Origin: VXYL01 sp965243175
Lineage (GTDB): Bacteria; Pseudomonadota; Gammaproteobacteria; Pseudomonadales; Azotimanducaceae
Direction of reading: 5' to 3'
DNA length: 64,000 bases
Assembly (NCBI GenBank): GCA_965243175.1
Contig: OZ251532.1
Location: forward strand, 3,286,001-3,350,000
The position numbers and the translations under genes were made by a program. The notes beneath the pieces were generated by a model, which worked only from the letters and a program-made list of their open reading frames with translations, was not told where the DNA came from and ran no database searches. This document shows positions 33,671-41,600 of this stretch, in pieces; the stretch's first letter is position 1; each line of letters starts with the position of its first letter.

Positions 33671-34431
33671 CGGCCCTTGAACTCCGGCGGCCTTCGTTCG
33701 CGCCATGCCTTCGCGCCTTCCAGCCGATCTTCGATGACGTGGGTTTGGCGCACGCCCAGCGAATGCACCATCGCCGCGTCGAAGGGTAGGTCCAGCTGCG
33801 GCAGCACTTGCAGCTTGTGAACTTCCCAGGAGCGGCTCGGCAGCTGCGCGATGTGCGTGGCCAGCGCCTCGGCGCGGCTCTCGAACTCCGCATCCGCCGC
33901 TACTTCGTGAACCAGTCGGATACGCTGCGCCTCGGTGGCGTCGAGCATCTCGCCGAGCAGCAGGATGCGCATGGCCTGGGACAGACCTATCAGCCGTGGC
34001 AGCAGGTAGCTGATGCCGGTCGCCGCGGCACGGCCTTGGCGGATGCGCGGATCGCCGATGCTGGCGCTAGCCGCCGCGAGGCGGATGTCGCAGACGCAGG
34101 CGAAGTCCAGCGCCAGACCGTGGACGTTGCCATGCAGCAGCGCAAGCGTCGGCTTCATGAACCCGCGCAGCGCCTTGATCGCGTCCTGTTCCGGCAACGG
34201 CCCAGGGCCGTGTTCGCCGGCAGGCCGCCGCGAAGCCAGCCGCGCCGGCCACTCGCCCATCTCCGGCCAGGCGTCGCCGTCGCTGCGGCAGTCCAGCACC
34301 AGCAAGCGCACGTTTGCGTCCTCGGATGCTCGCAGGATCGACTCGCGCAACGCCTCCAGCGCGGGATAGTCGATGGGCGCGCCGTCGAAGCTCAGGCGAA
34401 CGATGGCATCGTCGGCGGTCGAACTCGGCAT
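33667..34431 (-). CDS. Enoyl-CoA hydratase/isomerase family protein (divergent)
   Basis: The 254-residue protein has crotonase-like features: IVRLSFDGAPIDYPALEALR, FMKPTLALLHGNVHGLALDF, ACVCDIRLAAASASIGDPRI, and C-terminal HVIEDRLEGAKAWRERRPPE. The first oxyanion loop normally reading FCAG.D is degenerate here (DGDAWPEMGEW), so catalysis may be altered or absent. It is the first gene of the minus-strand operon, divergent from the acyl-CoA synthetase gene across 71 bp. Pairing with the downstream, better-conserved hydratase suggests a two-subunit enzyme or sequential steps (inference). Confidence 0.82.
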   Translation of the reverse strand: MPSSTADDAIVRLSFDGAPIDYPALEALRESILRASEDANVRLLVLDCRSDGDAWPEMGEWPARLASRRPAGEHGPGPLPEQDAIKALRGFMKPTLALLHGNVHGLALDFACVCDIRLAAASASIGDPRIRQGRAAATGISYLLPRLIGLSQAMRILLLGEMLDATEAQRIRLVHEVAADAEFESRAEALATHIAQLPSRSWEVHKLQVLPQLDLPFDAAMVHSLGVRQTHVIEDRLEGAKAWRERRPPEFKGR

Positions 34432-34502
34432 GGTCGGCTCGGTGAGCGGATGACGCGCGAATCATAACCCGCTCGGAAGAACGGCTTGGGGCTGCCTGCG
34501 CT

Positions 34503-36338
34503 ATGCTTGAAGGCATGCCCGAAGCGACGACCATCGACGACTGCAGCACCGTGCCGGCGCTGTTCCTGCATCGCGTACGCGAGCTGCAGGAGAAAGTAGC
34601 ACTGCGCGAAAAAGACTTCGGCATCTGGAACGAGTATTCGTGGGCGGACTGGGGCGAGCGGGCGCGGCTGGTCGGCAACGGGCTGCTGGCGCTTGGCTTG
34701 CAGCGCGGCGACGTCTGCTCGGTGGCCGCCGAGGTGGTCAAGGAGTGGCTGTTCACGGACCTCGGCGTCATCTGCGCTGGCGGCGTGACCAACGGCGTCT
34801 ATCCGACCGACTCGCCGAGCCAGGTGGAGTACCTGATCAACGACAGCGGCACCCGCTTCTACTTCGCCGAGGACGAAGAGCAGCTGGACAAGGTGCTGGC
34901 GGTGCGCGAGCGGACGCCCACCTTGGAGAAGATCGTCGTCTTCGACATGGAGGGCCTGCGCAACTTCGCGGATCCCCAATGCATGTCGTTCGAGGAACTG
35001 CTTGCCCTTGGCCGCGAACACGCCGAAGCGCATCCGCAAGCGTGGGACGAACGGATCGACCAAGCGCATCCCGAGGATCTGATGATCCTCACCTACACCT
35101 CCGGCACCACCGGCCCGCCGAAGGGCGCGATGATCTCCCAGGCCAACATGATGTTCATGATGGCGACGCTGCAACACTGCTACGGCCTTCGCAGCACCGA
35201 CGAACAGCTTGGCTTTCTGCCGCTGGCGCATGTGGCCGGGCGCATGTTCTACACGTTCTCCGTCATCGAAGCCGCTTCGGTGGTGAATCTGGTGGAGAAC
35301 CCGGAAACGATGGCCCAGGACATCCAGGAAGTCTCCCCGACCGTGCACTTCGCGGTGCCCCGGGTGTGGGAGAAGCAGTTCTCCACCGTGCAGATCAAGC
35401 TGAAGGAAGCGACCGCCCTCGGCCGGCTGGCCTACAAGGCCGCGATTTCGCTCGGCGAACGCCGCGCCGTCCATCTCAAGTCGGCACGGCAACCGCCGCT
35501 CGCCCTGCGCGCCATCGCGGGGTTGGCCGATCTGCTGGTGCTGAAGAACATCCGCCGCCTGCTCGGCGTCGACCAGTGCCGCTGGCTCACCACCGGCGCC
35601 GCGCCCATCGCCCCGGACCTCATCGACTGGTTCTGGGCCCTCGGCCGGCCGATGTACGAGGTCTACGGGCAAACCGAATGCGCCGGCATCGCCACCGCCA
35701 ATCTCGCCGGCGACTTCCGCATCGGCAGCGTCGGCAAAGCGGCCAAAGGCGTGGAGGTGGAACTCACCGCGGAGGACGAAGTGGTCATCCGCAGCCCAGG
35801 CGTCATCCAAGGCTACTGGAACCAGCCGGAAAAGACGGCGGACACCATCCGCCAAGGCTGGCTGCACACCGGCGACGTGGGCCGCATCGACGACGACGGC
35901 TTCGTCTACGTGGTGGATCGGATGAAGGACATCATCATCACCGCCGGCGGCAAGAACGTCACGCCGAGCGAGATCGAAAACCAGCTGAAGTTCTCGCCCT
36001 ACATCACCGACGCGGTAGTGGTCGGCGACCGTCGCCCGTTCCTCTCATGCCTGGTGATGATCGACCACGACAACGTCACCAAGTACGCTCAGGACAACGA
36101 CGTTCCCTTCACCAACTACACGAGCCTCTGCCACGCCCAGGAAGTGGAGGACCTGGTGCATGGCGAAATCGAGCGCGTCAACGCCAAGTTCGCCCGCGTG
36201 GAAACGATCAAGAAGTTCCGATTGATCGATCAGCTGCTGGACCCGGAAGACGACGAACTCACCCCGACGCAGAAGCTCAAGCGCAAGGTGGTGAACGAAA
36301 AGTACGCGGACTTGATAGACGCGATGTACCGGGGCTGA
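34503..36338 (+). CDS. Long-chain acyl-CoA synthetase (AMP-forming)
   Basis: The 611-residue protein (ATG 34503; ATG 34515 also possible) has the adenylate-forming core: P-loop LTYTSGTTGPPKGAMIS, the A5-type YEVYGQTECAG, LHTGDVGRIDDDGFVYVVDR (A7/A8) and the C-terminal lysine region near TPTQKLKRK. The layout resembles FadD15/ACSL-type fatty acyl-CoA ligases. It activates a carboxylic acid to its CoA thioester. Being divergent from the two enoyl-CoA hydratase genes suggests a shared acyl-CoA pathway. No signal peptide; cytoplasmic or membrane-attached. Confidence 0.93.
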   Translation: MLEGMPEATTIDDCSTVPALFLHRVRELQEKVALREKDFGIWNEYSWADWGERARLVGNGLLALGLQRGDVCSVAAEVVKEWLFTDLGVICAGGVTNGVYPTDSPSQVEYLINDSGTRFYFAEDEEQLDKVLAVRERTPTLEKIVVFDMEGLRNFADPQCMSFEELLALGREHAEAHPQAWDERIDQAHPEDLMILTYTSGTTGPPKGAMISQANMMFMMATLQHCYGLRSTDEQLGFLPLAHVAGRMFYTFSVIEAASVVNLVENPETMAQDIQEVSPTVHFAVPRVWEKQFSTVQIKLKEATALGRLAYKAAISLGERRAVHLKSARQPPLALRAIAGLADLLVLKNIRRLLGVDQCRWLTTGAAPIAPDLIDWFWALGRPMYEVYGQTECAGIATANLAGDFRIGSVGKAAKGVEVELTAEDEVVIRSPGVIQGYWNQPEKTADTIRQGWLHTGDVGRIDDDGFVYVVDRMKDIIITAGGKNVTPSEIENQLKFSPYITDAVVVGDRRPFLSCLVMIDHDNVTKYAQDNDVPFTNYTSLCHAQEVEDLVHGEIERVNAKFARVETIKKFRLIDQLLDPEDDELTPTQKLKRKVVNEKYADLIDAMYRG

Positions 36339-36710
36339 GGCGAGTGGTTGCGTTCGCGGGCCCTTGCGACGATCGCCGAGCTGGAAGAAGAACTGCGCCG
36401 GCGTAGCCGGTCCTCTTGACGGCCTTGGCATTCGGAGAGTCTGCCGCCGCGATCCCGCACCATCCAACACGGACGCCCCATCGGCCGATTGGCTCTGTCC
36501 ACCGTTCGCCGCGACTCGAACGACATTGGCGAACGTGGCGCCAACGGACTCCCTCTCCGCCTGAAGTGCTCGCCATGCGACCGTGGCCGCAAGGAATTCG
36601 GCTTGCGGATGGCAAATGTCCTACAGCCCAACAGGGCGATGTCTGACATCAGAAAGCGTTGATTTCCCACATCCGGCCGGGGCGATCTCGTGCAGGTTCG
36701 CCTCCCTGTA
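36339..36710. other. Intergenic stretch without a recognisable gene
   Basis: About 370 bp between the acyl-CoA synthetase stop and the hairpin before the rpn gene. Short open frames occur on both strands but none has a plausible start, conserved motif or biased codon use. No tRNA or intrinsic terminator with a T-run was seen. Confidence 0.5.
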
Positions 36711-36727
36711 GCGGCTACGGTAGCCGC
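36711..36727 (+). promoter_or_regulatory. Hairpin directly abutting the rpn start codon
   Basis: GCGGCTAC (36711-36718) and GTAGCCGC (36720-36727) form a perfect 8-bp inverted repeat around one base, ending at the base before ATG 36728. It occupies the place of the Shine-Dalgarno sequence, and no SD is visible. It could limit translation of the full-length protein, or be an operator. Confidence 0.5.
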
Positions 36728-37885
36728 ATGAAGAAGAACACCCCCACCAGCGACCCCATCTACAAGCGCCTCTACTCCTTCGCGGAGATGGTGGCCGACC
36801 TGCTGCGCAGCATCCTGCCCGCCGAGATGCTCGAAGCGGTCGACCTGCGCTCCTTGGAAAAAGTGTCCGCCGCCTACGTCGGCGACGACTTCCGCCAGCG
36901 CCGCGGCGACACGGTGTGGCGCGTCCGCGCGGCGGGTACCGAGGGCGGCTGGGCGTACATGCTGGTGCTCCTCGAATTCCAAGCAAGCAGCGACGCGACG
37001 ATGGCGCTGCGGATGATCGAGTACACCGCGATGCTGGAGCGCGAACTGCTGCGCGCCGGAGTCGCGGAGCCGGGCGACCTGCCGCCGGTGCTGCCGGTGG
37101 TGCTCTACAACGGCGAGTCGCGCTGGACGGCGGCGGGCGACGCGAACGATCTGATCGCCCCGACCGGCGAGTTCCTGTCCAGGTTCCAGCCGTGGCACCG
37201 CTACCTGCTGCTTGACCTGCGCCGCGCCAAGGCGGACTATGCGGGCAAGTTGACGACCGCGGTGGCGCGGCTGGAACAGAGCACCACGCCGGACGATCTG
37301 GCGAAGGTGGCGGGCCTTCTGGCAGCGGAGCTCGTCGGCCCCGGGCATGAGGAGCCCTCGGCCGGGGAGCGCGAGGGGCTTGCCCCTCGCTTGGAGGAGC
37401 CCTCAGCCGGGGAGCGCGAGGGGCTTGCCCCTCGCTTGGAAGAACTGCGGCGCGCCTTCGTGGACTGGCTGTGGGTGCTGTACGAACGCATGAGAGGCGT
37501 GGCCGAACCATCGCCGACGCCGCCGGGACTGACATTGGAGGAAATGAAGATGATGCTGGAAGAACGCGTAGCCCTCTGGCCGGAAAAGTGGAGACTCGAA
37601 GGCAAGCGCGAGGGCATCGAGCTGGGCAAGGAGCAGGGCATCGAACTGGGCAAGGAGCAGGGCATCGAACTGGGCGAGCGCCGGGGCAGGCGGGAGCAAC
37701 TGCGGCGTCTGACCGAGGTGCGGTTCGGCGTCCCGACGGCGGAGCAGCTGTCCGCTCTGCTGCGGCGGGAGGACGATCTGCAGCGGCTCGACGCGCTGGC
37801 CGAAGCCGTGGTGCGCTGCGAGACGGCGGACGAGCTGCTCCGCCAAGCGGCGCCCAACGGGTCTGCCGCCAATCCCAGCGCCTAG
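36728..37885 (+). CDS. Rpn-family PD-(D/E)XK nuclease (recombination-promoting nuclease/putative transposase)
   Basis: The 385-residue protein begins MKKNTPTSDPIYKRLYSFAE. Residues about 10-230 match the Rpn/YhgA-like nuclease: ADLLRSILPAEML, SLEKVSAAYVGDDFRQRRGD, YMLVLLEFQASSDATMALRM (E-x-Q of the PD-(D/E)XK core) and LPVVLYNG. A linker holds a 15-residue tandem duplication (EPSAGEREGLAPRLE type). The C-terminal segment from about 273 has GIELGKEQ repeats and a DUF4351-like end (LRRLTEVRFGVPTAEQL). Work on E. coli Rpn proteins links them to recombination, toxicity and phage defence, with a C-terminal small protein made from an internal start that inhibits the nuclease. A matching internal start is present here. 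No transposon ends were seen. Confidence 0.88.
   Translation: MKKNTPTSDPIYKRLYSFAEMVADLLRSILPAEMLEAVDLRSLEKVSAAYVGDDFRQRRGDTVWRVRAAGTEGGWAYMLVLLEFQASSDATMALRMIEYTAMLERELLRAGVAEPGDLPPVLPVVLYNGESRWTAAGDANDLIAPTGEFLSRFQPWHRYLLLDLRRAKADYAGKLTTAVARLEQSTTPDDLAKVAGLLAAELVGPGHEEPSAGEREGLAPRLEEPSAGEREGLAPRLEELRRAFVDWLWVLYERMRGVAEPSPTPPGLTLEEMKMMLEERVALWPEKWRLEGKREGIELGKEQGIELGKEQGIELGERRGRREQLRRLTEVRFGVPTAEQLSALLRREDDLQRLDALAEAVVRCETADELLRQAAPNGSAANPSA
37349..37438 (+). repeat. Two tandem 45-bp units with internal palindromes in the rpn linker
   Basis: Units 37349-37393 and 37394-37438 differ at one base. Each contains GCGAGGGG-CTTG-CCCCTCGC (37371-37390 and 37416-37435), an 8-bp-arm hairpin with a 4-nt loop. 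Both are in frame and add 15 residues each between the nuclease domain and the C-terminal segment. They resemble a small palindromic element tolerated inside a coding region. Confidence 0.8.
37550..37885 (+). CDS. Predicted intragenic small protein from internal start of rpn (RpnS-like antitoxin)
   Basis: Inside rpn, and in the same frame, GGAGG at 37537-37541 is followed by ATG codons at 37544, 37550 and 37553. ATG 37550 has the ideal 8-nt spacing. Initiation here would give a 111-residue protein consisting of the helical MLEERVALWPEKWRLEG segment, the GIELGKEQ repeats and the DUF4351-like end. In E. coli, Rpn C-terminal proteins made in this way bind and inhibit the full-length nuclease. 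The internal ribosome site is stronger than anything before the full-length ATG. The same segment is duplicated downstream as a free-standing gene, which supports an independent role. Expression is inferred, not shown. Confidence 0.55.
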   Translation: MMLEERVALWPEKWRLEGKREGIELGKEQGIELGKEQGIELGERRGRREQLRRLTEVRFGVPTAEQLSALLRREDDLQRLDALAEAVVRCETADELLRQAAPNGSAANPSA

Positions 37886-37921
37886 CTGCCGCTACTGGGC
37901 CCGACGCTGGAGAGCATGGCG

Positions 37922-38233
37922 ATGATACTGGAAGAACGCGTGGCCCTCTGGCCGGAAAAGTGGAGGCTCGAAGGCGAACGCCAGGGCATCGAGCTGGGCA
38001 AGGAGCAGGGCATCGAGCTGGGCGAACGCCGGGGCAGGCGGAAGCAGCTGCGGCGTTTGGCCGAGGTGCGGTTCGGCGTCCCGACGGCGGAGCGGTTGTC
38101 CGCCCTGCCGCGGCGCGAGGACGATCTGCGACGGCTCGACGCGCTGGCCGAGGCGGTGGTGCGCTGCGAGACGGCGGACGAGCTGCTCCGCCAGGCGGCG
38201 CCCAACGGGTCTGCCGCCAATCCTAGCGCGTAG
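37922..38233 (+). CDS. Free-standing RpnS-like small protein (duplicated Rpn C-terminus)
   Basis: The 103-residue protein starts at ATG 37922 (ATG 37916 also in frame). GGAG at 37909-37912 gives a 9-nt spacing to ATG 37922. The sequence repeats the Rpn C-terminal segment: ILEERVALWPEKWRLEGERQ, GIELGKEQ once and a partial copy, then LRRLAEVRFGVPTAERLSAL and the identical ending. It has no nuclease domain. The frame is uninterrupted and differences from the parent are mostly conservative, arguing for a functional gene rather than debris. The likely role is an extra copy of the inhibitory domain for the adjacent nuclease (inference from E. coli RpnL/RpnS). Confidence 0.62.
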   Translation: MILEERVALWPEKWRLEGERQGIELGKEQGIELGERRGRRKQLRRLAEVRFGVPTAERLSALPRREDDLRRLDALAEAVVRCETADELLRQAAPNGSAANPSA

Positions 38234-38566
38234 CCGCCGCCAGGCCCAATCCGCGGGAGCACCTAGCCACCGCCCATCCGCTTCGGCCCTAGGGTAGTCC
38301 GGGGGGTAGTTGCAAAACGGCGCGAGATAGGGCAGAGTTTCGCGGATGGTCGTGGGGCTCGGCGTCTTGCCGCCTGTCCTTGCCGCCAAACAGGGAAGTC
38401 GGGTGTGGATGGGGTCTGCGCAGGATGGTGGACGAGCGGTTCGATGGTTGTGCGCGACGAAAGCGTGGCGCTGCCGGCGGGCAGCGGCCAAATGGCTTTG
38501 CGCAACCGTCGAAATCCCGCCCCGCCGGCCTTTTCCCCACCTCTCGCCGCAACCCGAGCAACAATT
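38234..38566. other. Upstream region of the giant gene, no recognised gene
   Basis: Between the small rpn duplicate and the poly-C tract. The giant gene's reading frame is open back to TTG 38380, with an ATG at 38425, but the residues encoded here (Arg/Gly/Pro-rich) show no conserved motif and precede the signal peptide. This is probably leader and promoter DNA. Confidence 0.45.
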
Positions 38567-38583
38567 CCCCCCCCCCCCCCCCC
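38567..38583 (+). repeat. Poly-C tract (17 C) upstream of the giant gene start
   Basis: A run of 17 consecutive C residues lies 18 bp before the likely GTG start (38602). It is the longest homopolymer noticed in the window. Such tracts change length by slipped-strand mispairing and can switch translation (if reading starts upstream, e.g. ATG 38425) or expression level. Confidence 0.85.
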
Positions 38584-38601
38584 AGTAATCCGGGCCTGCG
38601 T

Positions 38602-41600
38602 GTGATCGACGCGATCGACGCCATTCGCCGCCGTGCCAGCCGCGCGGCCATTGCGCTGCTGTTCGCGGCCTCCGCGCTGCCGGCTGCGGCGTGGATCACC
38701 AGCCCGCACGCGCTGTTCCAGAGCACCCTGAACAATTCCGTGGTCAGGATCTGCGGCCTCTACACGGGCGGCAGCGACCACCGGCGCGCGGATCAGTACA
38801 CCATCAAAGGCTGGCCCGCCACGGGCGCCGGCACGCTGCGCGTCAGCAGCGTCGCCGACTCCGGCAGCGGCTGCGCCAATGTGACGTTGGGCTACACGGG
38901 CTCGTTCTCCATTGATCAGCAAATACGCTTCGGCATCAGCGACCTCATCGAGACCGACGGCAACTTCAGGGACACCGGCACGATCTGGGTGTTCGCGGTC
39001 AATCCGCAGCTGGCGGTGGGGGATGTCACGGGGGCGCCGTCGGAAGAGGGCGCCCGGGCGTACGTCCCGGTGCGGCTGCGCACCCGGCCGCAAGGGGACG
39101 TGTCCATCGCCGTCAGCAGCACGGACACCACCGAAGGCACGGTGTCGCCGTCGTCGCTCACCTTCACCCAGCACAACTGGAACGCGAACCAGACGGTCAC
39201 GGCCACCGGCGCCAACGACACGCTGAACGACGGCGACCAGACGTGGAGCGTCCGCCTGAACCCGGCCTCCACCGTCGACACTGCCTACAACGGCCTCTCC
39301 GACGTCGACGTGTCCATGACCACCGTCGACCAGACCGGCGGCCCGCAGCAGAACGCCATCGCCGTCGTCAGCACCCCGGCCAACGCCACCGGCTACCGCG
39401 TCGGCGAGAACATCGAGGTGCGGCTCACCTTCAGCCTCGCCGCGGCCGTCACCGGCACCCCGCAGCTGGCGATCAGAATCGGCGACGACGTCCGCCAGGC
39501 GAGCTACGCGTCGGGCTCCGGCAGCACCCAGCTCACCTTCAGCTACCCGGTGCTGCCGGGCGACGCGGACGCGGACGGCATCAGCGTCTGGGCGAACGAC
39601 CTCACGCTGAACGGCGGCGCCATCCGCCTGAGCACCGGCACGGTGAGCGCCCGCCTGAGGCTCACGGCCACCATCACCAACAGCGCCGCCCACAAGGTGG
39701 ACGGCAGCCAGGGCGTGTCGGGCATCGAAGCGGTCGTGCTCAACACCCCGGCGGTGGGCGACGCCTACGAGCGCGGGGAGAACATCGACGTCACGCTGGT
39801 GTTCAGCGAGGGCCTCCACATCGTCGGCCTGCCGCAGGTGGCGCTGAACATCGGCACGGCCACGCGCCAGGCGGTCTTCGCCCGCGAGCTGGGCCGCGGG
39901 GCGCGCCCGGTGTTCCGCTACACGGTGACGGCGGACGACACGGACACGGACGGCATCAGCATCGGCCCGACGGCGCTCAACCTGAACGGCGCCACCATCC
40001 ACGACCGCCGCGCCAACGCCCACGCCGTGCTGCACATCGGCCACCGCGCCATCACGAACAGCGGCAGCCACAAGGTGACGGGCGGAGTGTTCAGCGCGCC
40101 AACGATCGTCGGCTATGGCCGCGGAGTCGGCTCGGCCAGCAGGTGGGACTTGGCGAGCACGCCATCGACGAACCAGCTATGGTGGGAAGATAGTATTCCC
40201 CCGGCCCGATTTGTGTCTCGCCCAACCTACAAATGGGGCGAGATCATCGAAGCACATGCAACGTTCGATCGTCCGGTGGTCGTAACGGGCACGCCTTCTG
40301 TCGGCTTCTATTTGGGCTTCTCCCCCAATGTCGCAGTGAACTACGTTGCCGAGGACAGCACGGACACGGTGCTTTCCTTCCAACTCGTGCTTCTGAACGC
40401 GAATGCGAACACGGCTGGAGTGGCGCTTCAAGGCCAAATCGAGTTGGGCGGTGGCGCCAAGATCCAAGACGCCCGCGACACGACCGTAGCGGCGAATCTT
40501 GCGCTGGGCGGCTTGGCGAACAACGACGGCAGGCAGAACGCTCACGCCGATGGCGGCATCGAGACCGACCCGGCAGTGGCGGCGGTCGAGCTCAGCGCGC
40601 CGGTGTTCGGCGACACCTACGAGCGCGGCGAAACCATCGAAGCCACGGTCACGTTCGACCGCGTGGTGGACGTCACGGGCACGCCGCAGCTGGCGCTCGG
40701 CATCGCCGCCAACACCCGCCAGGCGAACTACGTTCGCGGCACCGGCACGGAGAAGCTCGTGTTCCGCTACCAGCTGGTGCAGGCGGACGTCGACACGGAC
40801 GGCATCAGCATCGCGGCCACCGCGCTGACGCTGAACGGCGGCACGATCAGGCTGATACAACGTACCAGAGACGCCGCGCTCGGCCTCGGCACCAACGCCA
40901 TCACCAACGACGGCGACCGCAAGGTGGACGGCACCAAGCTCACCACGCCCAGAGTGGAAGAGGTGTACTTCCGCCGCGCCCCGGCCAGCGGCGACACCTA
41001 CGTGCTTGGCGAACGGATGGACGTGACCGTGGACTACAACCGCGCGGTGACTGTGACCGGCTCGCCGCGAATGGCGCTGACCATCGGCGACGACGCCCGC
41101 TATGCGGAGTTCTTCCGGGCCGTGGGGTCGAATCGGCTCCGCTTCCGCTACGTCGTGGCTCTCGACGACCTGGATACAGACGGCACCAGCATCTTCAGGG
41201 ACGCCTTGGATCTGAACGGCGGCACCATCAACGACGCCCGCGACGCCACGGTGGCGGCGCACCTGGGCCTGGGCCGCCGCGCCTTCACCAACGCCTCCCA
41301 GTACAAGGTGGACGGCAACCTCGGCCCGCCCGGCATCCGCTCCCTAACCCTCAGCGCCCCCGCCCTGGGCGACACCTACAACCTCGGCGAGACCATCGAG
41401 GCCACCGTCACCTTCAACAAGGCGGTGGACGTCACCGGCACCCCCCAGCTGGCCCTCGGCATCGGCGCCAACACCCGCCAGGCGAACTACGCCTCCGGCA
41501 CCGGCAGCGCGGCCCTGGTCTTCCGCTACACCGTCGTGGCGGCGGACGTCGACCCCGACGGCATCACCATCGAGGGCGGCGCCCTCGCGCTGAACAGCGG

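Larger units (their letters stand above)
37537..38233 (+). repeat. Tandem duplication of the rpn 3' segment
   Basis: The last ~350 bp of rpn (from the GGAGG at 37537 to 37885) reappear at about 37909-38233. Apart from one fewer 24-bp GIELGKEQ unit, the two proteins differ at roughly eight positions and both end NGSAANPSA. 24-bp units are at 37613-37636, 37637-37660 and a partial third to 37675; the second copy has one and a partial (37985-38023). The 23 bp between copies, up to the second SD, show no relation to rpn. Confidence 0.88.

Noticed and set aside
36339..36710. Small open frames in the gap before rpn
   Set aside because: No start with a ribosome site, no conserved motif and no coding bias.
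36728..38233. Rpn gene considered as part of an insertion sequence
   Set aside because: No terminal inverted repeats or target-site duplications are visible around it, and the Rpn family is not a classical IS transposase.
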